Source: Tritrichomonas musculus (lineage: Eukaryota > Parabasalia > Tritrichomonadida > Tritrichomonadidae). From it: 64,000 bases of DNA. The position numbers were made by a program, and so were the translations under genes. The stretch covers positions 310,001 through 374,000 of the forward strand of contig JAPFFF010000065.1 of the NCBI GenBank assembly GCA_039105265.1. The letters are read 5' to 3'. This document shows positions 56,116 through 64,000 of this stretch, piece by piece. The notes under the pieces were generated by a model. That model did no database searches. It was not told the DNA's origin and saw only the letters and a program-made list of their open reading frames with translations. Position 1 is the first letter of the stretch, and every line of letters begins with the position of its first letter.

Positions 56116-57162
56116 TTAAGCCCACTTCTTAATAGCATCTGGAATAGTATTTTGCGACGACCAATACTCAAGCTCCATTTGTGAAAGTTTTATTGGGTTC
56201 CCCTCACGTAGATTTTTTGCTGGGATTGTGTCTTTTACACCTCCTTCATATTGAACCCTATATTTATTTTTCTTGGGGTCATAGCTAATAATTTTATCAA
56301 CGATGCCTCGTTTGCCTTTCTTTAGAGACTCAGCGAGTGGAATGTTATTTGCTGATTTAATTAATCTGTAGCCTGGTAATTTATCAACTGAATCATCTTT
56401 AGCTTTGACTATAAATTGGTTCCCGGATTTAGAATCAACGATATAAGATTCTTTGCTTACTTTATTACGTTTCTTTGAAAATGGTTCATTAGCTAAAACA
56501 ATTCTTACTCTTTCATTTGGTTCAAAATTAAATGGATTTATTTTTGTTTTCGTTTGGATATAATTTAATTCATCTTCTTTTGTTATATCGTTTGGCGCTT
56601 TATTGTTTAAAGACCGATGCGGAGAATTATTATATGCATCTATTAAATTATTCATTTCATTTTCATCAATATATCTATTTTCACCTAAGGAGCTTTTGCT
56701 CCCAGGATTCTTTGAATCCATTGCGTCTCTTATTGTTCTCATGAATCTATTAATGATGCCGAGCACGTTATGATTATTATCTTCAGTTGTTTTATAGATT
56801 ATATTCTTTGACTTCATAAAATCTAATACCTCGTTTGATAAGTATGCTGCATCTTGGTCGCTTGTTATTGAATACACATCATTTACATCGTTAAAGAATT
56901 TGGTTAATGCTTCTACTATTGATTTTGAACCCTTGCCTATTAATGGGTATGCGTATGCTTTTCGCGTGTTAATATTAATTAGCATTAAATAATTACGTCC
57001 TCCTTTATGTTTATCATTGATGAATGTGTCCATTTGATAACCTCCGTGATGTTTTGACACAATAGGCATAAATTCGGCTTTTGGAACCTTTGCGTCATGA
57101 ATAACATTATTTTTAAGAAACTGTTTAGCATCTTGTTCATTAAATCCATAACGTTTAGCCAA
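56116..57162 (-). CDS. Retroviral-type (DDE) integrase of element C
   Basis: 348 residues, close to the B integrase: GGYQMDTFINDKHKGG, SITSDQDAAYLS, NNHNVLGIINRFMRTIRDAM, YNNSPHRSLNNKAP, the SH3-like ERVRIVLANEPFSKKRNK and a carboxy-terminal part, NKYRVQYEGGVKDTIPAKNL, which is chromo-like. Upstream is the 430-residue gene; downstream is the ATPase, separated by about 120 bp, more than in B. Confidence 0.85.
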   Translation of the reverse strand: MAKRYGFNEQDAKQFLKNNVIHDAKVPKAEFMPIVSKHHGGYQMDTFINDKHKGGRNYLMLININTRKAYAYPLIGKGSKSIVEALTKFFNDVNDVYSITSDQDAAYLSNEVLDFMKSKNIIYKTTEDNNHNVLGIINRFMRTIRDAMDSKNPGSKSSLGENRYIDENEMNNLIDAYNNSPHRSLNNKAPNDITKEDELNYIQTKTKINPFNFEPNERVRIVLANEPFSKKRNKVSKESYIVDSKSGNQFIVKAKDDSVDKLPGYRLIKSANNIPLAESLKKGKRGIVDKIISYDPKKNKYRVQYEGGVKDTIPAKNLREGNPIKLSQMELEYWSSQNTIPDAIKKWA

Positions 57163-57264
57163 TGGTACAAATTTATTTTGACTACGCCACGGATATTTTT
57201 TAAATAATTCATCTAATGTTTTAAAACTAATTTAATTTTTCATAAAAATATTTCTGTGAGTGCT

Positions 57265-58557
57265 TTATACGTATAATAATTTATTGTAAGACATGAATTG
57301 CATTTCTATACAAAATGATTCATTTTTGGGAATAACAATAGGTATCTTGTTATGACGACCACTATAGAACTCGACCCAAAATTGTTGATCAGTAGAATTC
57401 AGTTTATAGTATTTTATTGGCGTAAAATATACTGAACTACTACCAATATAGTTATGTGATGCCTGTTCAGCAATAGATGAATAGACTTTGCATGAGTGCC
57501 TATCCCATACATTATAAAAATCTATCCTCCTAAGCCATTTGTTTTGAAATTGTTCGGCTTTATTTTGATATGGTTCGTTGCCTATATTCATTACATCAGC
57601 AAAATCAAATCTTCTATAATTTTCATCTGTACTTTTTTCTATAAAGTTTATTTTGAAATCAACGTAATAAAGACTTGGATTAATATCATCCTCAATTTTA
57701 ATGTATGGTGGTATTGGTTCAGGAGTTGGTGTTGGCGTTGGTTTATATTCAGGGTTTTCTATGTATGAATTAATTTGTTGATTTATCGGTGAAAATATTG
57801 TCTCTATAAAAGAATTCTTATCATAATCATAATATCCATCCATCTGGATATCATTTAACTCTCTATTTAAATCACTCAGCCTAAATAATGGTATTAAGTT
57901 ATCGGCGTTCTGTTTATTGAAGTCTGCAATTTCTTTTAGGAAAGCATTCCATTCTTCTTTACTTTTAAAGAATAGATCATAAGAGTCTTTAATAAAAGAA
58001 ATAGGTCCGGAAATTGGAACGCGATATTTATTTAAAATGCATGTATAAAGTTTATACATGCTTGACAAAATATTATTTGTCAATTTATATTTTTCCATAA
58101 CTTTATTATTATACTCATCGAACTTAGGTTTAAGTGTAATAATGATATCTTCAAATAAATCTCGTAAATCTTTATCTGTTGCCAACCAAGATATAATATG
58201 TGTTGATACCTCTCCTTTTTGTTTTTCATCAAGTAAATTATATATTTCATCATTGGTTTTATTTTCATTTTCTTTTTTCGTTTTCAATTCATCAAAAGCA
58301 CTTCGTAAATATTTTCTTACGCTTAAATCAAACTCAAGCTTACGTCTCCTTGCTATTGTATAAATATTTCTAACGCCTATAATTGATTCACCACGATTTG
58401 CTGTGCTCCATTCTGGTGGAAAATTAAACCAATAACGATGTGGTTTGTTTGGGTCTCTCTCACCATCTTCAAGAAAATATGCTGTTTCTATTGGTATTGG
58501 TACTTGCTCATCATTGATATTGGCTATGGTAGGGTGTAATGTTTTTATCCTTGACAT
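57265..58557 (-). CDS. Minor-capsid candidate (430 aa) of element C
   Basis: Shares both ends with the 333-residue protein of B: ETAYFLEDGERDPNKPHRYW, FNFPPEWSTANRGESIIGVR and YYKLNSTDQQFWVEFYSGRH, ESFCIEMQFMSYNKL. The middle is about 100 residues longer, with a helical stretch and a Pro/Thr run (YKPTPTPTPEPIPPY). Beta-rich termini suggest a capsid protein. It is the last gene of C; repeat E begins 30 bp beyond its start. Confidence 0.55.
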   Translation of the reverse strand: MSRIKTLHPTIANINDEQVPIPIETAYFLEDGERDPNKPHRYWFNFPPEWSTANRGESIIGVRNIYTIARRRKLEFDLSVRKYLRSAFDELKTKKENENKTNDEIYNLLDEKQKGEVSTHIISWLATDKDLRDLFEDIIITLKPKFDEYNNKVMEKYKLTNNILSSMYKLYTCILNKYRVPISGPISFIKDSYDLFFKSKEEWNAFLKEIADFNKQNADNLIPLFRLSDLNRELNDIQMDGYYDYDKNSFIETIFSPINQQINSYIENPEYKPTPTPTPEPIPPYIKIEDDINPSLYYVDFKINFIEKSTDENYRRFDFADVMNIGNEPYQNKAEQFQNKWLRRIDFYNVWDRHSCKVYSSIAEQASHNYIGSSSVYFTPIKYYKLNSTDQQFWVEFYSGRHNKIPIVIPKNESFCIEMQFMSYNKLLYV

Positions 58558-58587
58558 TTACTAGCTAATAAATTAATGTTTTTAAAT

Positions 58588-58778
58588 GTAAAAGACTTTG
58601 TTGGTAGTAGTAGGACCTTAGTCCCGGGCTCGAAGAGCCTTTGATGTTAATCATTCGGTGGTAGTAGTGGGTATAAGTAGTTATACATAGGATTTTCTTA
58701 CAATGATGCTTCTTAGGCATTTTTGGGCTGTTTGTTATATGGGGCTTCTGTGTGTGTAAATAGTGTAGTGTGTGCGTA
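58588..58778. repeat. Repeat E, right copy, interrupted by element D
   Basis: Same orientation and about 95% identical to 6316-6506, including the hairpins (GGACCTTAGTCC at 58613). It stops at GTGTGTGCGTA, where D begins. The left copy continues TTGGTGTTTT at the same point, so the rest of this copy should lie beyond D, outside the window. Confidence 0.75.
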
Positions 58779-58985
58779 AGAGAGTACTATAGACCGTCTG
58801 AGCAGGGGATAAAAAAGGGGTATCAAAAGGGGTAGGGTTAAAATAAAAGTTTTAAGTTGACGATAGACACTTTTGAATCTTCATCTTTGAATTTACATCT
58901 TTGAACTTGTTTAGTAGTATATATCAGTCGGTTTCCGTCAGGCTGAAGCCCGCCGTCAACACGACTAATGAACAAAAATAACAAC
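58779..58985. repeat. Left terminal repeat of D (inner limit not fixed)
   Basis: The outer 80 bp resemble A's only at the very tip (AGAGAGTA). From about 58862 the sequence follows A closely, including the AGTAGTATATATCAGTCGG box at 58913 and a GGCT-GA-AGCC hairpin. Without the right end the full repeat length cannot be set. Confidence 0.7.
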
Positions 58986-59037
58986 AACGAAAAATAGAAC
59001 TTTCAAAAATTTTTTATTTTTTTATCAGCAATTTATA

Positions 59038-59244
59038 ATGTCAAACCAAGCCGAAACATTAAGCACCCTCATTAATAGAATCAATAAAAAGCTAAAAGGA
59101 TGGAGACCTGCATTAAAATACCTTTACGATAATGATGATATCATAGATGAAGTACTAAAAGAGATAAATCACTTTATTGAACAACTAAAGAAATTCAACG
59201 GTACTGAACAATTAATAGCTGAACTTGAAGAACTCATTTATTAG
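59038..59244 (+). CDS. Small helical protein (68 aa), element D
   Basis: MSNQAETLSTLINRINKKLK, then WRPALKYLYDNDDIIDEVLK; helical and unknown. It occupies the inner edge of the terminal repeat, where A carries only the inverted end of its 75-residue gene; the DNA around both stops is alike. It may be one of several interchangeable end genes. Confidence 0.45.
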   Translation: MSNQAETLSTLINRINKKLKGWRPALKYLYDNDDIIDEVLKEINHFIEQLKKFNGTEQLIAELEELIY

Positions 59245-59272
59245 ACAATTCATTTAATTTCATGATAAAGAT

Positions 59273-59728
59273 ATGTCAACACCAAAAGTTTATGATTACA
59301 TTAATTCACTTATTGAAATGTTAGATGAATCAGAGAAGTTTAAACAATGTGATTTCTCAATATTGTGTGATAGATACCCGATACCTTGCGGAAAGGCTGC
59401 ATATAAAGCTAAAGTGTTATACATATCATTGAAGAACAAAGATAATGCATTTAAACGATTATATTATGATAAGATTGTTGAACTCGGGCTCGAATATATA
59501 ACATTAACATCAAATGTCAGAAGAAGAATATCAACGAATTCACTTGAGTTCTTCGCTGAAGGTTCAAATGAAGAGCAATCATTTAAAGAATACAAGTATT
59601 ATAATTACAGTATCAGGAAAGTTAATGATAAGAAAACAAAGGAACTCATCGAACAGATGAGACAAAAATATAATATCAATACACCTCAGCTGTTTGTAGG
59701 TGTTCAACAACAAATTGTATTAGATTAA
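59273..59728 (+). CDS. Conserved Maverick protein of unknown function (151 aa), element D
   Basis: Nearly identical to the A protein at 7376 (CDFSILCDRYPIPCGKAAY) and homologous to B's at 28313. It overlaps the ATPase stop in the same four-base way as in A. Confidence 0.75.
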   Translation: MSTPKVYDYINSLIEMLDESEKFKQCDFSILCDRYPIPCGKAAYKAKVLYISLKNKDNAFKRLYYDKIVELGLEYITLTSNVRRRISTNSLEFFAEGSNEEQSFKEYKYYNYSIRKVNDKKTKELIEQMRQKYNINTPQLFVGVQQQIVLD

Positions 59729-60639
59729 TGAATCTCAATTGTGTTTGTTCTCGTATTGACCAACACGAATTGATGACCTGATAAGTCTTTATATTTTTGC
59801 CATAAATGTTCAAACTCAATCGGCATCGGAACTTGATGATATACATAACTTAGCTTTTGCCTTGAATAACCACTGAAGATAAAGAATGATGTCGCGTTAT
59901 GCTTATATTCAGTTTTGATTGCTTTGAAGAACTGAATATTAATGTAAACGATTGAATGCTTATGTCTGAGCTGTGAAACATAATTTGTAAAGTAATCAGT
60001 CTTTAAAATTAATGAACGGCTCGCATCTTCACAAAGAATGATAGTGTTTAGCGGTTTATTCGGTTGACCTAGCTTATCGATATGAAGAAACTCAAACATA
60101 TCATTTAACTTCTTTTCATTTATTACTATTTTTGGAGTCGAACAATATTTATCATACAATTCTTTATATAAATCAAGTTGTTTAAGATATTCTTCAGCGT
60201 TTGAATCACTAATGACTTTGATCGGAAGTTGTATCAATTCACGTTGAGCAATAAATGTAGCATCATTGATTGTTCCGCTCTTAGATATATAAACGATTAA
60301 ATGAAAGTCAGAGTTCTTTAATCTTGACATTTGAATGATATCTCTTAAAACTACATGGCTTTTTCCTCTTCCTTGATTTCCGACAAGTATGTTCAATGAA
60401 TTGTATTGTGCATAGATTCCTTTCGCGATCGGTCTGATTGATTCATTCTTTATTTTTGATTCATTGCGTTGATAAGCTTTGTTCATCTCATCATCAATGT
60501 TAAATGTCTTTTCATTAACTGTTGGCTTGAATGATTCATATTCGAATGCAAAACTCATTCGGTCATCATCATAATCAGAACCACTAGAGAATAAAATCTC
60601 TTTATAATTAAAGTGCGTCGGTTTCATGAAACGTTTCAT
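59725..60639 (-). CDS. FtsK/HerA-type genome-packaging ATPase, element D
   Basis: 304 residues, about 95% identical to A's. GNQGRGKS Walker A at 87-94 and IILCED Walker B at about 200 are kept, so the motifs are conserved between copies. Confidence 0.87.
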   Translation of the reverse strand: MKRFMKPTHFNYKEILFSSGSDYDDDRMSFAFEYESFKPTVNEKTFNIDDEMNKAYQRNESKIKNESIRPIAKGIYAQYNSLNILVGNQGRGKSHVVLRDIIQMSRLKNSDFHLIVYISKSGTINDATFIAQRELIQLPIKVISDSNAEEYLKQLDLYKELYDKYCSTPKIVINEKKLNDMFEFLHIDKLGQPNKPLNTIILCEDASRSLILKTDYFTNYVSQLRHKHSIVYINIQFFKAIKTEYKHNATSFFIFSGYSRQKLSYVYHQVPMPIEFEHLWQKYKDLSGHQFVLVNTRTNTIEIH

Positions 60640-60663
60640 TTCTTTAGTTTTCGTTAAAGCTCT

Positions 60664-60795
60664 TCATGAATACATTTTTGTTCTTATCTCTTCACTGAGT
60701 TCTGGTTCTTTGTCAGGCATCATTAAAGATACTTCAACAATCTTCACTAAAAATAAACCTGTTAATAATGAAACAACTAATATTTCATATATCAT
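60664..60795 (-). CDS. 43-residue single-pass membrane peptide, element D
   Basis: MIYEILVVSLLTGLFLVKIV, a hydrophobic segment, then a charged tail ending EEIRTKMYS. It matches the A peptide at 8770 with few, conservative changes. Confidence 0.65.
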   Translation of the reverse strand: MIYEILVVSLLTGLFLVKIVEVSLMMPDKEPELSEEIRTKMYS

Positions 60796-60805
60796 TTATT
60801 AGTTT

Positions 60806-61375
60806 TTAAATACATGTTTTCAATGAAATGTTGTGTCTAATGAGTTCGGTATAAATGCTATTATATTTGTATTTCAAGTCATTTGATTCATTATTTTTGT
60901 ACACCAATATCCTATCAATCAAAAGATATTTGGAACGAGAAACACAACCATTACACGCACAATCATCATTAACAATTAATTCAACTTTATCTGCTTGTGT
61001 TAGTAATTTGATGAGCTCCATTAATGTATTTGAATGACAAATCAATAAATCATTGACTTTTATTGGGTTTGTTTCATAGATTGACAACAATATCTCAAGA
61101 AATTTGTTTTTGGCTTCAAGTTCTGTTATATCAGCTCCTATATCACTTATACCCCTTTCTAGGGAAACGTTGTTTGTTGGAAGCTGTGATTGATATACTC
61201 CATTCATCTGAGGTATAGTAAAATTTGTAGCTTGAGATGTTTGAGGTAATGGTTGAACTGATGGATATTCAACTGGTTGTGGTTGCTTTGGTTTGATGTT
61301 TATATTAATACTGGTTGATTGTTCCTGCTTAACTGATGCATCGTTCTCTGACGATAATATACGTGCTTTATTCAT
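60806..61375 (-). CDS. Conserved Maverick protein of unknown function (189 aa), element D
   Basis: Counterpart of A's 191-residue protein; the differences are mainly at the start (MNKARILSSEND). The Cys cluster NDDCACNGC and the tail ISLKTCI are conserved. Confidence 0.65.
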   Translation of the reverse strand: MNKARILSSENDASVKQEQSTSININIKPKQPQPVEYPSVQPLPQTSQATNFTIPQMNGVYQSQLPTNNVSLERGISDIGADITELEAKNKFLEILLSIYETNPIKVNDLLICHSNTLMELIKLLTQADKVELIVNDDCACNGCVSRSKYLLIDRILVYKNNESNDLKYKYNSIYTELIRHNISLKTCI

Positions 61376-61439
61376 ATTTAAGTTATTCGTTTTAGGTAAA
61401 AATAAAACAACATTAATGATGAGCCATTCAATGATTCAT

Positions 61440-61685
61440 TTACAAAGTCATTTGTTCAGCTGATTTAATACGTTCATCAATGGTTCTTAATTGTATCTTA
61501 ATTGATTCAATATCATTAAATAGCTGTTTATATATCGACAGTATGTGAATCATCTTATCAAAAGTTCCGTTTAATGCGTCATCTTCAGAATTCATACATT
61601 TATCAAATATCTTATCCTTTACCCTTCTAAACTGAGCGTGTAAAGATGATGTATCGCAACTCAAACCATTAATAGCACTATTCAT
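61440..61685 (-). CDS. Small coiled-coil protein (81 aa), element D
   Basis: MNSAINGLSCDTSSLHAQFR start, then the same helical body as A's gene at 9534. The ATG start here is clear. Confidence 0.55.
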   Translation of the reverse strand: MNSAINGLSCDTSSLHAQFRRVKDKIFDKCMNSEDDALNGTFDKMIHILSIYKQLFNDIESIKIQLRTIDERIKSAEQMTL

Positions 61686-61760
61686 TTAAACCAAAAATAA
61701 AACTTCAAAATGATTTTTGATGACTGATACCTAAAATATAAGTCATTTATTTGATTTCAA

Positions 61761-61797
61761 TTGAAGGTTAAAATTACCCCTTTTAATAGCTCTTTTT
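61761..61797. repeat. Intergenic box in element D
   Basis: Counterpart of A's copy at 9857, same position and orientation, TTGAAGGTTAAAATTACC. Confidence 0.65.
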
Positions 61798-62190
61798 ATT
61801 ATCATTGTCATCTTCATTGTCATGCGTCTTTTGCCTTTTGAATGTAAGAATCCTGTTAATCATGTATGATGTTATATTTATATTTAAATGCTTTTGAATC
61901 AATTGTTTTGCAAATGATGCTTGTTTATGTTGTGGTAGTTTCATTATTTCTTTCATTCGTTCATCATCAAGGAACTGTATAACTAATTCACGGTCATGAG
62001 CGTTCAAGAACTTTGATGAATTGAATAAAGCTCGTTTTGGTTTATCATCTTTTATTTGATTCTCTTCATCTGATGAATCATTATTGTCATTGTCAAATGA
62101 ACCTTCATTATCATCTGATTTAGCAATTAATATTGTTAACAAATGATGTATTTCTTCAATGTGTTTTATTATTTCTCTTAATTCTGTCAT
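61783..62190 (-). CDS. Acidic-linker protein of unknown function (135 aa), element D
   Basis: Counterpart of A's 134-residue protein, nearly identical, with the same Asp/Asn/Ser-rich linker and possible helix-turn-helix (NINITSYMINRIL). Divergent from the polymerase gene over 92 bp. Confidence 0.6.
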   Translation of the reverse strand: MTELREIIKHIEEIHHLLTILIAKSDDNEGSFDNDNNDSSDEENQIKDDKPKRALFNSSKFLNAHDRELVIQFLDDERMKEIMKLPQHKQASFAKQLIQKHLNINITSYMINRILTFKRQKTHDNEDDNDNKKSY

Positions 62191-62276
62191 TTCAATGAAA
62201 TAAAAAACTCGAAATATTTTTTATTTTTTGATTTAACATTTTTTCAAATTTCAAATAATTTGATTTTTTAATTATA

Positions 62277-62281
62277 TCATA
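62277..62281 (+). promoter_or_regulatory. Candidate initiator of the element D polymerase gene
   Basis: TCATA just before the ATG at 62283, as in A. Confidence 0.4.
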
Positions 62282-62282
62282 A

Positions 62283-64000
62283 ATGAGTTCTCGTTATTAC
62301 TATCAAAAAGATACCAAATCATTTGTTATTGAACAAATCAGGTATATTAATAATGAACTTCAATTAAAACCTCGCTTATCAACATCTAAACCTTCTGACT
62401 ATGATGTTAAACATTTCAAAAACATTTTAGAAAATTATCTAACTTCATTCGGTTTTAGAGAACATGAAGGTAATAGAATCAATGACATATCAATATCAGA
62501 TTTCGTTAAAAGAATGAAGAAAGAAGCAGAAGAACCAGAAGAAGAGGAGGAGGAAGAGGAACAATTTGAAGAAGAACAAGATGATGAACAAAAACTAAAA
62601 CAAAAACAAATCGAGGCCAACATCAAAATAGCTCATGATGCACTAAACAAAGCCCTTCAATTAATCAAATCTGATAATATATTATTGAGACCATTACCGC
62701 CAAAGACAAACAAACAACCTCAACGATATGAAGACATTCGATTTAACAATGAAAATGCTGAATTAATTGAATATCTCAAAAAGTTTAGCTATAAAGGTGT
62801 TCATTCAAAACATAATTCATATTTCATAATCAATGAACCTGAGAACTTTGATGAAGCAGTAGAAGCTTGCAGTCATTTCATTGATCAGTTCCCGAACGAT
62901 AGTGAAAAGGTTGAACGATTAGATGAAGACAGTAAAGAACCGATTAAAATATATTACAAAAACGGAGTTTCATCAATTGAAGACATCAATGAATATTTAA
63001 CTGAAACAGTATTTAAACAAGAAGTGAAACCGTTCAAAATATATTTTCAATTGACAGGCATATTTGAGATTCCGCCAAAGAATGAAAGTGAAAGATATAC
63101 ATATGAGGCAAGTGATATTAATTGGAAGAATTATAAATCATCAATTCCGATAATAGTCAGAGAGAATAAAGATATTGACAAAGTTAAACTGTATGTTGAA
63201 TCAAAGATTCATGAATATGAAACCACTACTTCAAACATCAAATTATGTATCGTTTGGAGTGTTTCATTTACAATCTCACGAGTTGTTAAGATAACAGGAA
63301 AGATTGATGATTTACCAAAAGAATTCATTAAAAATAAATATATCATTATTGATAACGTTGATGATTGTTTGTGTTGGTATCGTTTCCTTGCTTGCTGTTT
63401 GAATAAAGAATTAATGAAAAGACCGTTCACAATCTCTGACAGAACAGCAGCAGCAAAGAAAATATTATGTGATGAACACGGTTTGAGTTATACAAAGAAG
63501 CCTTCAAAAGCAGCAAAACAATTAATAAACTCATTCAAAGGTATCACGATTGAAGAAATGAAAGAATCAGCGAAGAAGCATAACATTAATGTCAACATTT
63601 ATGAATATGACAAAGAGAAACATATTTATGATTTACAGGATCAATGGCATAACGTCGATGATGAAACAAAAACGTTTTCAGCTCTGTTGTATTCAAAAGA
63701 TAAGATACTTCATATCATGTACATCATCAACGCTGAAGCATTAACAAACATTCATATATGTCCTCATTGTGGTTCATACATTCATAAAGGACATGAACAT
63801 ACGGACAGATTCAACAGACATGTAGATAAATGTGAGAAGCTAGGAGGCAAATTCAAAAAGGATTTCATACCTTCACGAGAAGCTTTACCGTACTGCCCGC
63901 ACATTTTAAACAATCCTGTTTATTTGTATTGTCTTTCATATGAGCTTGAATGGAAGCCAACAAAGCACTATATCACTTATGATTTTGAAACAATGGAACA
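62283..64000 (+). CDS. polB: Type B DNA polymerase, amino-terminal part, element D (runs off the window)
   Basis: An open frame of 572 codons to the edge, collinear with A's left part. It has the acidic stretch, the OTU-like Cys (DDCLCWYRFLACC) and His regions, a zinc-ribbon-like CPHCGSYIHKGHEH, and ends at ExoI (YDFETME). Whether it has the HNH-type motif seen in A cannot be judged, because that region lies beyond the window. Confidence 0.85.
   Translation, partial: MSSRYYYQKDTKSFVIEQIRYINNELQLKPRLSTSKPSDYDVKHFKNILENYLTSFGFREHEGNRINDISISDFVKRMKKEAEEPEEEEEEEEQFEEEQDDEQKLKQKQIEANIKIAHDALNKALQLIKSDNILLRPLPPKTNKQPQRYEDIRFNNENAELIEYLKKFSYKGVHSKHNSYFIINEPENFDEAVEACSHFIDQFPNDSEKVERLDEDSKEPIKIYYKNGVSSIEDINEYLTETVFKQEVKPFKIYFQLTGIFEIPPKNESERYTYEASDINWKNYKSSIPIIVRENKDIDKVKLYVESKIHEYETTTSNIKLCIVWSVSFTISRVVKITGKIDDLPKEFIKNKYIIIDNVDDCLCWYRFLACCLNKELMKRPFTISDRTAAAKKILCDEHGLSYTKKPSKAAKQLINSFKGITIEEMKESAKKHNINVNIYEYDKEKHIYDLQDQWHNVDDETKTFSALLYSKDKILHIMYIINAEALTNIHICPHCGSYIHKGHEHTDRFNRHVDKCEKLGGKFKKDFIPSREALPYCPHILNNPVYLYCLSYELEWKPTKHYITYDFETME

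Larger units (their letters stand above)
6720..58587. mobile_element. Maverick/Polinton C, remains, with element A nested inside
   Basis: Outside the nested element A, C keeps only about 340 bp on the left (6720-7057) and 3.5 kb on the right (55087-58587). It holds four minus-strand genes: a small glycine-rich capsid-type protein, packaging ATPase, integrase, and a 430-residue minor-capsid candidate. Their order and sequences match 31545-35057 of element B. No polymerase, protease or major capsid gene and no terminal inverted repeats are left, and both sides abut repeat E. It is a broken fragment and, because A lies inside it, older than A. Confidence 0.8.
58779..64000. mobile_element. Maverick/Polinton D, left part (runs off the window)
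   Basis: Starts AGAGAGTACTATAG, inserted in repeat E. Genes are collinear with, and about 95% identical to, the left part of A: 152-type protein, ATPase, membrane peptide, three small proteins and the polymerase start, plus an extra 68-residue gene. It looks whole as far as seen. The target duplication should be TGCGTA (58773-58778), but the right end is outside. Confidence 0.9.

Overview
The window is eukaryotic, very AT-rich and almost intron-free. It shows about 6.3 kb of host sequence followed by a nested pile of Maverick/Polinton elements that runs to the window's end. The two host genes are the amino-terminal part of a VPS13-type lipid-transfer protein (minus strand, cut by the left edge) and a tubby-domain protein. 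Abundant giant Mavericks, expanded tubby proteins, a TCA-type initiator a few bases before an ATG and a TAAA at the tubby stop all point to a parabasalid such as Trichomonas or, given the long AT-rich spacers, Tritrichomonas. This is inference; no rRNA or other species marker is present.

Layout: 1-6315 host DNA. 6316-6719 a repeat here called E. 6720-58587 the remains of Maverick C. Inside C lies Maverick A (7058-55080, flanked by the 6-bp duplication AACCCT). Inside the DNA polymerase gene of A lies Maverick B (12110-37838, flanked by a 5-bp duplication AAGAA). 58588-58778 is a second copy of E in the same orientation as the first. 58779 to the end is Maverick D, a close relative of A inserted into that E copy and cut by the right edge. 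The order of arrival read from the nesting is E and C first, then A into C, B into A, and D into E.

Element B looks whole: 242-bp terminal inverted repeats differing by about one base, a protein-primed type B DNA polymerase, a DDE integrase, a packaging ATPase, an Ulp1/adenain-like protease, a double-jelly-roll major capsid protein, minor-capsid candidates, two very large paralogous proteins, an HNH endonuclease and about a dozen unknown genes. Element A has 288-bp inverted repeats with about two differences and belongs to a second, strongly diverged lineage, shared with D, with its own ATPase, integrase, capsid protein, KilA-N protein and fibre-like protein. Its polymerase part carries an HNH-type zinc motif between the exonuclease and polymerase motifs. 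A is broken, with about four breaks including the B insertion. C is a fragment with only four recognisable genes in the same order as in B.

The elements supply capsid, packaging ATPase, protease, self-primed replication and integration, which is the set expected of a virus-like transposon. Many of their genes start at AAATG behind a TTTTATTT-like tract, while several non-structural genes of B instead carry a TCAYT initiator, which hints at two promoter classes. All functional calls come from motifs read by eye; no database search was run.
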